Assembly (NCBI GenBank): GCA_907165275.2
Contig: OU015655.1
Coordinates: 12,474,501-12,538,500 of the forward strand
From: Zygaena filipendulae
Lineage: Eukaryota; Arthropoda; Insecta; Lepidoptera; Zygaenidae
Direction of reading: 5' to 3'
DNA length: 64,000 nucleotides
Positions 39,451 to 51,324 of the stretch are shown piece by piece. The translations under genes and the position numbers were made by a program. The notes beneath the pieces were generated by a model. It was not told where the DNA came from and did no database searches. It saw only the letters and a program-made list of their open reading frames with translations. Positions within the stretch are counted from its first letter, which is position 1, and every line of letters starts with the position of its first letter.

Positions 39451-40100
39451 AAGAATTTAATAACATTTTTTTTTTTTTACTTGGCTACTCTTCTTTTATC
39501 ACTCCTCTCAATTTTAGGTAAAAATATTCAATGTACAGAATCGCGAATTTTACTCTTTTATTATAGTATGGATTGTTTGTTTTTATAAAGAAAGAATTTG
39601 ACACGTAAATTGATTTTATGAATTAAGTATTATGTTATGTTATTACGATAAGCACAACGAAGACAACCCCAAACCACAATCCAAACTCCATAATCGCTGA
39701 TCGTTCTTCCCTGCTTTGGGGACATCCACGGGAAAACTTTCAGCTTTTATAAAATAAGGAAGGTCTGGCCGTCGCTGGCTCTTGTTCTATAATAATTAAT
39801 AATAATAAGATTGAGTTTTGACACATGTATCGTCAAACTCCATTTTTGCATCTCTATTTCATTGACCGCTACGCTGGAGTCATGGTCTCTCCCGCGTGAG
39901 TTACGCAATTCCAGCTACATATTATTATATCGTACTCTGAACAACCCACCTAAGTTTCATCACAATCGGATCAGTGGTTCAGAGTCGCGTGGATACTTCT
40001 CAACACATTTTCGTTCTGTAATAACTTTTTTTTTTGTCATGCCACCTCAGCAGGAGTATACACATTGATTATATATTCTTCTTTTTTAAAGATCGTATTT

Positions 40101-40335
40101 GGACATAGATAAGCAATAGTGTGTTAACCCACACTGGAGAAATTTTAAGTAAAGCGTGTTTTAAAATTATAGCGCCATTTTCTGTCAACATTTTTTATGT
40201 TCAATATTTAGTTACATACTTAAGCAATGTAATAAGGTAAACACACAGTTAATAAACGTTCCCTAACTCTTAATAAATCGTTTTGAATAGGTAACTTAAT
40301 TTTGTGGGTTAACATGTTATTGCTTATCTGCGTCC
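40101..40335. mobile_element. 235-bp MITE, same family, copy 3
   Basis: Inverted orientation relative to copy 1, with a perfect 4-bp duplication ATTT (40097-40100 and 40336-40339). Confidence 0.85.
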
Positions 40336-40526
40336 ATTTATTCAGTTTAACTACAGACACAGCAGGCGGACTTGTCTCTTTAAATACTCAGTAATATCAT
40401 CAGTAATAATAATCATTGCTATAAACAGTTTAAATGTTTGCAATTTTCCTTAATTACATATAATTTCGTCTTTAATAAAAGTTATATTATAAACGCATGC
40501 ATTTCTCTTCCAAAAATAGACATGTC

Positions 40527-40661
40527 GGGCTAAGATGCGCAACACGATAAAATTTTATCGAGCTATTTTATCGATTCTCGTCGATTGTATGGCTTTGTCG
40601 ACGAGAATCGATAAAATGGCTCGATAAAATTTTATCGTGTTTCGCATCTTAGCCCCGCAGG
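40527..40661. mobile_element. foldback with 57-bp near-perfect arms
   Basis: Arms 40529-40585 and 40597-40653 (GCTAAGATGCGCAACACGAT and its inverse) differ at two or three bases. The loop is about 11 bases. The arms resemble the ends of 38389-38622, so this looks like a shortened or refolded relative. Confidence 0.85.
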
Positions 40662-41635
40662 AGACCGGGGAACAGAGCAGTGACAATATGCTGTCACTTG
40701 TCAAATGCGGACATTAATTATTTACATTGAATTTTATCATCTATACTCCAATGATATTTTAGTATATTTAGAATGTCTTTGATCTACTCGTTATCGTAAC
40801 GAATAATACCTATAATAAGAAGGTTGTAGAATCTTATCACAAAATATATGAGAAAGTTACCGAGAGAATCGCTGCAATTCTTAAATTATACTAAAGCTTT
40901 CCTCACTTATTACTTCAGAATTACCTACTTCACTAGGCTTGGAGAGTGTTACCGGGCAACGTTTAAAAACGTCGGTGTTGGGGCGCCTTAAGTTATAATA
41001 TTATTGCAATAACGTATCATGAGAAGATTTAAATTCTGTCAGTTTATCGCCGAAGTAGTTGATGGTATTGTAGATTATTATTTAGTTGCTTGCTACACAA
41101 ATTTCACTAAAAGATTCTAAATTTCTAATGCCTCACTCTGGCATCTACCTTCATGATATAGGTATATCGAACAAAGCGCGGCAATTTTCACTGAAACTGT
41201 GCCGCCAATCGACATCGATCATGTGAAATTCGCACGATATTTTCCATGTACCGCGACATGAATCCGTAGTTCAGTGATAGAGAGCACGATACGAACCAAG
41301 CCTAAGCTGTTACGAATAATTATTATTCATGATCACATTAATTAGGAGCCCGCAAATAAATTCTGTTTGTCTTAAAAAAAAAAACCACGAATTTTAGGTA
41401 CCATAGTAACATTTTAGAAAACTTACACAGAATCTATTCGTAAATATTATAAGAATCACGAGAACTTCATTAAGGTATATGGACGAAGAGTTAGTTCACT
41501 AAAATTAACATCAGTCCATCAGCACACTGATATCCACCACACATGCACAAACGTGTCGCTGCCGGTTGGCCATGCAAAAGGTGAATGAATATTATGACAT
41601 TTTATATTATGGACATAACAAATAAAATATGCGAT
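40662..41635. other. no feature recognised
   Basis: AT-rich intergenic or upstream-intron DNA. I see no exon, palindrome or known repeat apart from a faint tRNA-like TAGTTCAGTGATAGAGAGCA at about 41270. Confidence 0.45.
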
Positions 41636-41639
41636 GATG

Positions 41640-41760
41640 TGGTGCAACGGACGCAACGCGCCGGTGTTGCCGAGGTGAAAGTCTGCGTGATATAGAAGCG
41701 GCGGCCTCGCCGGCTGCCATCCGCCCACTGAGCGTGAACACCGCTTTGAGGCCATTGATG
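41640..41760. other. CpG-rich patch in AT-rich surroundings
   Basis: About 120 bp of GC-rich DNA. The minus strand contains ATGGCAGCCGGCGAGGCCGC, preceded by GGGCGG. It looks exon-like in composition, but no donor, acceptor or recognised protein supports a gene. An alternative first exon of evi5 is possible but unsupported. Confidence 0.3.
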
Positions 41761-41944
41761 TAAAAAAAATTCAGTATATCAATGTTTGAGGCCCTACCAT
41801 TAGATACCATTGACTTAGTAGTCGATAACTCATGCTTATATGGAACTACAAAAAATATAAACAAAAAAAACATCAATAAATCCTCACATACGAGTAAAAA
41901 CATTGAACGACCTCTACGACTGGGATTCGACAGCAGACTCGCAA

Positions 41945-42155
41945 CAGCGGGGTGAGTCAAGTTGACATTCTACAATCGTTAACGCATAGAAAACTAGAAT
42001 ACAAAACTTTGGTCAGCCAATCAAAACTCTAGCTTTACCTACGTGACCACTTGAAAACTAGAGTTTGGATTGGCTGACCAAGTGACATGACGATTCCTTA
42101 CTTATGTTTTCTATGCGTTAACGATTGTAAAATGTCAACATGGTTAACCCCGCTG
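41945..42155. mobile_element. 211-bp MITE, 'GTTGACATTCTACAATCGTT' family, copy 1
   Basis: Inverted ends CAGCGGGGTGAGTCAAGTTG and CATGGTTAACCCCGCTGG. Inner arms are ACAATCGTTAACGCATAGAA and TTCTATGCGTTAACGATTGT. Copies at 53303-53716 (split by another MITE) and about 56711-56986 (split by a LINE-like insert). Confidence 0.85.
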
Positions 42156-42755
42156 GCCATTTGGTGATGGCCGATGGCCGATGGCGAAGTCAGTACCGAA
42201 ACTAATAGTAGGGGTACGGCTCGCGTCAGGCGCACCCGCTAGTCACGGCGCGTTTTATATTAGTTAGACATTATCACGATTACCTATAGCCGGTCCCAGC
42301 CTATGAGGTTTAGCCACGGCCTGTGCGCGATCGCTGCGAGAACGCGCGTTTTCGTTTCAAAACTAAACTAACCCGTCACGAACGTTAGACACTATGATAT
42401 CACTTTCCAATTCCGCGATCAGAATAATAAAAAATTCATTAACATAATACGCAGACATGTAATATTAATTGTATACTTATTCGAAATCAGACAAACCTGA
42501 CAAAGAGCATCGCTGTGAAACTCAACATGTCAACACTAACGAAATATTATTAGATTTACTTAAAAACAGGTCAACTTTGAGGGCGTGAAATAAAACTTTT
42601 TTCAAATAGGAAACTAACCTACCTATACTTGGATTAGACTAGATGTAGCAAGTTACAGAGCGAAATCTGATCGCAGTCAACGAACTAAACAATGAGTCAT
42701 AGTAGCCGTACCGTCGTCGCGTATCAAGAATGGGATGGAATCGTATTTGTTACGG
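42156..42755. other. CpG-containing stretch without recognised gene
   Basis: 42160-42370 is less AT-rich than its surroundings (GGCCGATGGCCGATGGCGAA, GCGATCGCTGCGAGAACGCG), as a promoter or 5' exon might be. No open frame or splice pattern is convincing. Confidence 0.3.
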
Positions 42756-42760
42756 CCGCG

Positions 42761-43211
42761 GCCGCACTCTGAGTCGTTTTAATGATTACTTAATTTTAAG
42801 TAAAGATTATAAGAACAAAACTGCCGCACTCAGAGACGTTCATTAAATAAATGTAAATTGGCATTTCACTAATTAAGTTAAATGTTAATTAATCTTAATT
42901 TAATTAACGTCTTTGAGTGCGGCAGTTTTGTTTTAAAAATCTTTACTTAAAATTAAGTAAATAATCATTAAACCGCCGCACTCAGAGTCGACTTTAATGA
43001 TTACTTAGTTAAATATAGATTTTTAAAACAAAATTGCCGCAATCAGACAAGTTTAATAACTTAATGTTAATTGGCATTTAACTAATTAAGTTACATCTTA
43101 TTAAATGCCAATTAACATTAATTTTCTGAACGTCTCTGATTGCGGCAGTTTTGTTTTAAAAATCTATACTTAACTAAGTAATCATTAAAGTCGACTCTGA
43201 GTGCAGCGGTG
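42761..43211. mobile_element. two fused foldback MITEs, 'GCCGCACTCAGAGTCG' family
   Basis: Copy 1 spans about 42761-42972 and copy 2 about 42973-43211. Each is a near-complete palindrome with outer GCCGCACTCAGAG and inner TGCCGCAATCAGA-type inverted segments. The right end of copy 1 is missing where copy 2 starts. Other copies: 49387-49626, 53407-53642. Confidence 0.88.
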
Positions 43212-43806
43212 AGTGCGGTCTGTGGTCCGTAAATGTAGCACCAATATTTTGCATATTCACCTCAAACTACCTACCTACACAGTTTTTACACAAAAAAAAT
43301 CTGGAAAAACTACTATAGAACAAAACTACTATAGAAAAAATATCTTATCGTTTATTTTCGTGAACCTGTGTAACCACAAAAATTGTTTCTTTGTCTAATA
43401 AATTCAATCTTTTTCTACACATTATTTTCAAGTACACGAACAGTCTGCTCATTGTGTGAATAAGTATTGGAAAATAAATACTCACCGTTATTTTATTGTG
43501 TATTAAATATTAATTATAGACAAGTTACAACCACATACTGATACAAAGTTACGATGACTAATGCCCACCCGGGCATGCCCATGTTACCTACATAAATATT
43601 ACATAAAAAAGTTTCGAAGTTATAACAGCTTCTGTAATATGAATAGCATAGAAACTAATTCAACATTGGCATAAACGACAGAGCCCAAGGGACGCGAGCG
43701 TGACTATTCGGTTAGGACTTAGGAGGTTACGGGATGGGTCAAGGAGGCACGGTCATATTTCGCTTAATTTTCTTATCAAAATCTACGTAAACGTAATTTT
43801 AAAGCT

Positions 43807-44395
43807 TACTAGCTTTTCCCCGCGGTTTCACAAGCGTTAATTTCGGAGATCCGGTGGGTGTTCCGAGATAAAAGTAGGTACATACCTACTACCCCATATT
43901 TTTCTGTGCCTACCTTTGACAATGTGTATCTCTTGTACTCGTACTTTACTCGTAATGAAGACATCTACACGTATATACTCTGTGGGTGGTTCAAAATTCA
44001 ACAGTCAGAACTCAAAGAGGGACCAAAGAGGCCTTGCTTAAAATATTCAATGGCACGCTTACGACTCGCAACATTCGCCGTCTATACGGTATTTACTATG
44101 GGGTACACGCCGATGTTACGAGTACAGTCAACGATAACATTTCAATTTTCAATGACTTCGAAAGTTCATAACCCCGAAGCTCTACACAACTCACGTGTTG
44201 ATTTTAGAGTTCCCGTGGGAATTATGGAATAAGAAGTGCCCTATATCACTTAGGAAGACTGTAGATTCCTATATAAGATTAGTTTTTAAAATCTGTAATA
44301 CTTTCATTCATTCAAAATTCATTTCTTTCATTCGTTCATTACAAACATACAAAAAAAAATATTTTTTTCTCTTCATAATATTAGTATAAGATCGA
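43807..44395 (+). mobile_element. short retroelement copies, extended
   Basis: Starts ACTAGCTTTTCCCCGCGGTT and ends CTTCATAATATTAGTATAAG. A second partial core lies near 44205 (TAGAGTTCCCGTGGGAATTA). A unique segment of about 200 bp sits between and carries a 124-codon open frame of no recognised identity. Confidence 0.6.
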
Positions 44396-44409
44396 TACAT
44401 ATTATTTAT

Positions 44410-44700
44410 TTATTTATTTAAAGATCTTTATTGCACATTTACGTACAAAAGGCGGACTTAATGCCTAAGGCATTCTCTACCAGTCAACCTTTTAGCTAGG
44501 GGATAGTTTAGTGGCATGACACAGAACCGGAAAAAAATATAGATATATTAAAAATTAATATAAATAATATTACCACGAATATAGTAAATACATTAAATAA
44601 AAGCAGATACATAAATAATATACTAAATACATACTCACATACAAATACATAATATATATTGCATCGATATAATATATAACGTACATATCGTCAGAAATAA
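44410..44700. mobile_element. LINE 3'-tail-like fragment
   Basis: Starts in TTTATTTATTTATTTA, then GATCTTTATTGCACATTTAC and AAGGCGGACTTAATGCCTAA. This order (coding tail, then GGCGGACTTAATGCC) is common in antisense CR1/Jockey-type LINE ends of moths. Confidence 0.6.
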
Positions 44701-44874
44701 CAATTTTAAACCGACTTTAAAAAGGAGGAGGTTATCAATAAATTCGGATGGGCATAACTCCGTCATAAATATAGACGGATTTGCAAATTTTTTTTTTGTT
44801 CGAAAGGGGTTTATTCCGAAATGGTCCCATTTAAATTTCATACAGATCTGACGCTGAGTTTCGGAGACAACGGA

Positions 44875-45206
44875 ATAGGCTAGTTTCCTGGGTAAAAAAA
44901 TCAAAATTCTATTTAGTCCGTCAGTTAGATAATAAAAAAATAAAAGACACGTATTTTTTGCTTTTTTAAAATAATGGAAATATGCATAGATAAAGCGCAT
45001 TAAAGTTTAGGGTGGGGGACTCGTGATGTCACAGCTCGCTATAACGTGCGAACAAACTGTAGCGAGGCGTGACGTCATGTGAAATTTCGACTTGATATAT
45101 CTCCGTTATTTTTTGGTTACATAAAAAATAAAAAAATACGTGTCCAATATTTTTTAATAATCTACAAAACGGACTAAAAAAGAAAATTTAGGAAACTAGC
45201 CTATTC
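44875..45206. mobile_element. TGACGTCA MITE with different outer ends
   Basis: The inner TAGTCCGTCAGTTAGA and CGGACTAAAAAA and the core are standard. The outer inverted ends read AATAGGCTAGTTTCCT and AGGAAACTAGCCTATT instead of the GTTGACTA type. One of the two central palindromes reads GTGATGTCAC. Confidence 0.75.
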
Positions 45207-46745
45207 TTGAAATCGGTTGATTTTGTTGTTAAAATTTTGTTTTTATCAAATTAAAAGTCAATTATAAACTGATAGGTAAACAAAGAGAATATAATCATGG
45301 TGGATCATCCTCTATTTATATAATACCTCACAGGAACGCGGACTGATTTGATATATCATCATCAATTCGGTGAGATTGGAAGGAAACAGTAAAACCTTCA
45401 AAAGTTTTCTAGCCAGCGTAATATCAACACAACTAAAAACGTTGCGATGCCTTTTATGATGAAGGAGAACAATTTTGGTTTTTTGACACTATCTAATTCA
45501 AATAGAAGACATTCCGACTGTACCGGTCCAGACGTATAATATTCAGCGATAACGAAATAATAAGAATTTACAATTTACACTGCTCAAACGAGGGAGAACT
45601 GTCTCGTTTTCGGGGAGGAAAATTATGTAGATTTATTATCTTTAAAGGTGTCAACAATAGAAACCATCTGCACAGTAAACACGAACTGACTGTATAGTTC
45701 CTGTTGAAAGAAAACAAGAGCCAGCAAAAGTCATTACATTATCTAGATCGACTATCGACTAACACTTACGGCTACTTGCACCGACCACACTGTTACGAGT
45801 TACGACATCGTGTATTACGCTCGCGTCTCAGAGGGCAGATGCCCATCCACGAGTCGTCCTAAAATCCTCATCTATACCACAAATAATATAATACTATTCT
45901 ATACTAATACCATAAATGTGAGTTTGGATGGGATGAATGGATGTTTGTTACTCAATCTCGCCAGAATGGCAGAACGGAATTGGATGGAATTTGGCACAGA
46001 GATAGATTATAGTCTGGAATAGGACATAGGGTGTACTATTTATCCCGGAATTCCTAAATTATCGCGGGTGAAACCGTGGGAAACAGCTAGCATTTATAGT
46101 TTTTAATAGACGGCACCGTTGATCTAGTTATTTTATTTTTTATTTTTTTTTTATTTTTTTTTATTAAGAAATCATACAGTGATACAAATGGATATAGATA
46201 TAACACATAGAAATTTACAGAAGTAAGACCAATTACAGATTTCTTCATGAATATTTTATAAGTATTGAAACGGTAAGGAAGTAAATTGGAAAGGAATGTA
46301 CATAATATGAGCTAACAATTATTACATTGAAGGTAGTAGAACAAAAAATAACAAAAAATTTACTCAAAGTGCAAATATGTGTGTGCAGTTGTCTTTGCAT
46401 AATAAGTTGACAGTGTTGTTATTTGACGAGGTAATAATACAATAAAAGATAGTAAGGATAGATAATAAATAAACGAATTAGGAAAAGGAAAAGGAAAAAA
46501 CCTGAACAACAAGCAATAATGTGTTAATAATAGTAAGTTATGTTGCAACCTTGACATCATACATAAAATATCATTCTAGCTCTATGCAGAATATCTACAT
46601 AATATTATATAATTTATATTATTATTATTGATTACTCTATATTTCAAGTTGATTTTGATCAATTATTATAATTTTGACCGTTTTTGGTTGACAAATTAAT
46701 CTTAAAAACAAATCTTTGCAATTAATACATATTTATAAAAAATGT
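45207..46745. other. intergenic with one short retroelement and LINE-tail debris
   Basis: A retroelement copy lies at about 45900-46092 (TTTATCCCGGAATTCC, ending GGAAACAGCTAGC). T-rich and LINE-tail-like DNA spans about 46130-46330. No gene is recognised. Confidence 0.5.
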
Positions 46746-47139
46746 TGTTGCCCGCGGTTTCACCCTAGTGAATTTCGGGATTCGTGATGTTGTAGCAAAT
46801 TACATACAGTGTGCTAAAATTTCAGTGGACAGTGTTTGTGTGAGATTTTAAAATATTATGTCTATAAGAAAGATATCTACATGATTTATCATCGGTAAAA
46901 TTCTCATGGTAGACTGCTTTGCACCGTTGACTAATAAATGAGTCATTTGTGTTGTGATCGTTAAATTCCGAAACCGGTATGGCAAAGGTGAGCCGGTAGA
47001 CCTCAAAGATCCTATTCCAAAAGTATTTCGTACACAGCGGAAGATACAAACGCTATAGGCTACAGGCGCAATGTGCCGAGCAAAAAGTCTGTCACTGTTG
47101 GCAGGGAAGGTAACGTCCACAATATCCCTCTTCTTGTCC

Positions 47140-47369
47140 GGACATAGATAAGCAATGCTGTATTAAACCACATTAGAGAAATTTTGAGTGAATCGTGTTT
47201 CAAAATTATAGCGCCATTTTGGGGCAACATTTTTTTTATGTTCAACATATTGTTGGTATTGAAACAATGCAATAAGGTAAACACATAATTAAAAAACATT
47301 CTATAACTCTCAACAGAGCGTTCTGTATCGAATATTTGTGGGTTAACATTTTATCGCTTATCGGCGTCC
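47140..47369. mobile_element. 235-bp MITE, same family, copy 4
   Basis: This is a more diverged copy in inverted orientation (GGACATAGATAAGCAATG at the left, TTATCGGCGTCC at the right). No clear target duplication remains. Confidence 0.75.
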
Positions 47370-48794
47370 GTTTAAGACTTCGTACACTATGTCGACGTGT
47401 TGCCACAGTGACTTCGCCCAACGTCGTATAGTTGAGGGATACGATCGAATCTTAAAAGTTATGATCGCTAAGGAATTATTTCTTTGGGCTCAGGCAATAC
47501 TAAAACCGTAATACACCATACTCTACATATAGGTACATAACAGTGTGATTCAACTTCTTCTTTCAATATATTCTTCTTTTTTTCAATAATACAATATAAT
47601 AAGCAAAAACTAATGTACTCTATAAGTTCATTTTAACATTTCAAGCGGTTTTAGAAGCTGATTATATTGTTATCTCTCCAGACGCTCCCATCACAGCGCA
47701 CTAATAGACAGACAGATAGACGATGCCATTAAGATTTCAACGACAATTTTGTAGAAATATACCAGCAAACCAAATATACAGTAGACAACCTATTAGGTAA
47801 TATAAAAGCATTATCTAACCGCCTTGGGTTATCTATTCTACCCAATCGAAAAAGTAAGTTTGAAATTACGTTAAATATGGTTCATTTCTATTTGGACTCA
47901 ATGATTTCTTACAAACGACAATTTATTGGGGACGGATTAAACTTCAAACCTTAAACAATCATCGTAAAATAACATCTGTAGCAGATAAAAAGACCTAAGT
48001 TTCCGAATGCGATCGAAACAAATTACGCCCCCAGACAGTTTAAAAAAGGAATAAGAGAGACACAATCCAATTATTCTCTTCATTTTAAACCCAGCTTACA
48101 GACAAAGACAGAGTGATGACGAGTGCATAATATCGATGCTCTTTTATGTAAAGCGAAATGCTGTGTTCACTTCTTAATACAAAGTATCCATAGTAGTGTC
48201 AAAGGATTGCTGAGGCGGCATCGTCAATTTGCAGTTGCAATTTCTGTATTTGGAACTTCAAGTTTAGCTTTGTCGCTTGTTTAATAAAAATAGAGCTAGT
48301 ATTTCTTTGTTCCTATTTATTATACTTACAACTGAAATCGCTCATTATTTATATTTCCATATTGTATTACACAAGAGAACTACACACTGTTACTTTGTTC
48401 ACAATAATAGAACTTTTGTGTATTAAATTGATCAACTATCGACGTTCGTTGTAATCACAGTTTAGGTTATTACGTTATTCAAAACAACTACGGCTAAAGG
48501 TGGATTGACCGAATGAGAAAAATTGCGAATCGCGGTTCAAGGGCTACTTTCGTTCAACGATAAACTAAAGTACATCGTTACGATAAAAATCTACACATTT
48601 TTATTTAAGTATATTGATTGAAACGTATCAATCAACGTATGTAGGTATACACGTATATACTATCTATCAAAACTATTTTGGGATTTAATTTTTCAATAGA
48701 GCAGCCTATGGTAAGTACAAAAATAGCTCTCTAATGGGTTATTTCAACCCGAACGGAATAGTGCGGGCACTATTCACCGTTTGCTGACCTGCAC
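47370..48794. other. no feature recognised
   Basis: 1.4 kb of AT-rich DNA without a palindrome, family repeat or exon-like segment that I can identify. Confidence 0.45.
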
Positions 48795-49031
48795 AGGGGT
48801 TATTATGTAACTTTTATTTCTATCATTTTTTCGGTTGCAAGCAAAAATACGAAGGCTGTGCGATTACAATACGCACGTTTTGACACCTATAATATCTAGC
48901 AATCCTGCAATCAACCAAAGTAAACATACTTCAAAAGTTGAAGCTGTCTAAACATCATTAATTAATTACAAAATTGCTATTTTTCCGATTGAAACTGAAA
49001 TGAAAATGCAACAAAAGTTATATAATTGCCC
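48795..49031. mobile_element. 237-bp MITE, 'AGGGGTTATTATGTAACTTT' family, copy 2
   Basis: Matches 21668-21890 throughout, including the central CTTCAAAAGTTGAAG. The right end reads AAAAGTTATATAATTGCCCT. Confidence 0.8.
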
Positions 49032-49386
49032 TACAGTCCACGCAGTACAGTCAGCATAGTAAATATGTAATCACTTTGGCAGTGGTTGAATCTTGTTGCA
49101 ATAGTTATAAAGTTCAACGACTCAAAAGTGTTTAAAAATATGTAAACACGAATACCTTGTACCTACATTAACAACCACACAAGCATGAAGTTTATGGGTT
49201 ATGATTGAATGTTAACTAAATTAAATAATACCTTTTGAATGACTAGTCAAACAACGAGGGCGATTCCGGAGTGGTGGCTAAAGTAAAATTTTTGCTTTAA
49301 TAATTGTAAAATTTTAATATTTAATTTCCTTATTTGTTTTGGTATTATGGCACGTAATTATTTGAAACTCCTATATCACTTTAACA

Positions 49387-49626
49387 GCCGCACTCAGTCA
49401 TTTTAATGATTACTTACTTAACTTTAAGTAAAGATTTTAAAAGTGCCCCACTCAGAAACGTTTATTTAATTTTTATTATTAACACTACGTAAATTAAACA
49501 CTAATTAAGTTAAATTTTGTTAAATACCAACTAATATTAATTTCATGAACGTCTCTGAGTGCGGCAGTTTGAAAATCTTTAGATAAAATTAAGTACCTAG
49601 GCATTAAAACGACTCTGAGTGCGGCC
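49387..49626. mobile_element. foldback MITE, 'GCCGCACTCAGAG' family, copy 3
   Basis: Outer GCCGCACTCAGTCATTTTAA and inverse GACTCTGAGTGCGGC, with the inner TCTGAGTGCGGCAGTTTG. More diverged than the other copies. Confidence 0.8.
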
Positions 49627-50572
49627 GTAAGTCTTGTCACAATAAAATTAGGTATCCAATTATTCTTTAGCCGTAGTCTACATTTGAATTTTGCAAACTA
49701 ATAACATCAAAGTTCAACATCCGACTTGAACCAAAAAAAATTCTAGAGAATAGCGTATTTAAATTATTCATGATTAAAAGAGTAGGAGTTTTTATTAAAA
49801 CTACAAAAAAAAAAATACTATTATTTTTTTTTATTTAGAGTTAAAACGTTTTTAAACTTCACATTAGTAGAGATTAAATTTTGATGCAGAATTTAAATGG
49901 AACGTAACAAATTTAGAGACGGAATCGCCCCACTGTATGTAGTTAGTTTCCTACACTAGTTTTATTCCGCTCGGAAACCATTACAATACGCAATAAAAAC
50001 GTGTGCGTGTTTTAACTGATATACAGAAAAAAGTAATTGTTATTATAGTGTACATACCTACTTCATATGGGAATGGCACATACCTCAAATCAAAACGAAG
50101 GTCGACAGATTATACACTGGCTTAGATGTCAACTGTAAAGAAAAAAAAACAAAATACAAAAAAAAAATCAACAAATTGTCATAAATTGGAGATTGATAAG
50201 CAGTTTACCATATATTTTGTTCATATTTCGCAACATTTAGGATATTTGGTGTACACAACGTTAGTCAAAAAGGGGTATCAAAGTGACGGTGACAACGAAT
50301 TACTTCGTGTACCAAATAATTTTAAAATTATAATAAAAAAATAAAAAAAAACACTTAACAAAAATACTGCACTTTTTGAATAGGTATTAAATCAGATTCA
50401 TTGTAAATAATTATAAAAAATTATTTCAATAAATAACACGCACCAACAGTGATACTTTAAAGTGATAGCGGCTTGGAACTCTCTTTCCGACTAATGACGT
50501 ACAGGTAGATTTATTTTATTTATTTATTTATTGCACATCCATTTAAAACAGATGATTCGTTATTATAATATT

Positions 50573-50780
50573 TTACTAGCTGTTCCCCGCGGTTGCAGTC
50601 GCGTGAATTTTGGGATTACTTGTAGAAATCTGGGATGAAAGTTTATAGGGTCTTTCCATGTCTTGTACCTAAAATTAATATAGGTATACCAAAACCCATT
50701 AAAATCCGTTCAGTCATTTTGGATATTAGGCATTAAGCTAGGCTAGGGCTAGGTTCTATGGGACAGACAGACAATTATAT
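50573..50780 (+). mobile_element. short retroelement copy
   Basis: Starts ACTAGCTGTTCCCCGCGGTT with AAATCCGTTCAGTCATTTTG. The end has decayed into a GACAGACAGACAA run. Confidence 0.7.
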
Positions 50781-51055
50781 TTTTTTAAATGGTCATTCAT
50801 GTTCTAATAGAACCATCTGACCTTAATAAAAATAATTAATATGTAATGAATTTATAATACTTATAGTTACTAATACATAGCTCTTCGATTATTACATTGA
50901 GTGTATACTGTATATATAACGCACCTGCACAAACACTTTCGATCGATCACTATCGAGTGTAGCTGCTGTTCTTGAATTGTTTTTGGTAGAGACTCCACTC
51001 CGAATGACGTGCTGTCTGCCAACCACACAACGGATAAAATTATTAACTATTAGAT

Positions 51056-51294
51056 GGACGCAGATAAGCGATAACATGTTAACCCACAAAATTAAGTTAT
51101 TGATTCAGAACGATTTATTGAGAGTTAGGGAACGTTTTTAATTATGTGTTTACCTTATTACATTGCTTAAATATGTAACTACCTAAATATTGAACATAAA
51201 AACTGTTCATACAAAATGGCGCTCCCACTTTTAAAACACGATTTACTCAAAATTTCTCCAGTGTGGGTTAACACACTATTGCTTATATATGTCC
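51056..51294. mobile_element. 235-bp MITE, same family, copy 5
   Basis: Same orientation as copy 1, with a perfect 4-bp duplication AGAT (51052-51055 and 51295-51298). A few bases are inserted relative to copy 1 (239 bp). Confidence 0.85.
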
Positions 51295-51324
51295 AGATAT
51301 ACATCTATCTATATTATCTATACC

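Noticed and set aside
41519..41960. Exon of a coding gene in the CpG-rich patch
   Set aside because: Three different frames are open across it, none resembles a known protein, and no splice pair fits. Kept only as an unexplained patch.
43858..44232. 124-codon plus-strand open frame
   Set aside because: Begins inside a short retroelement copy and ends inside another. No domain.
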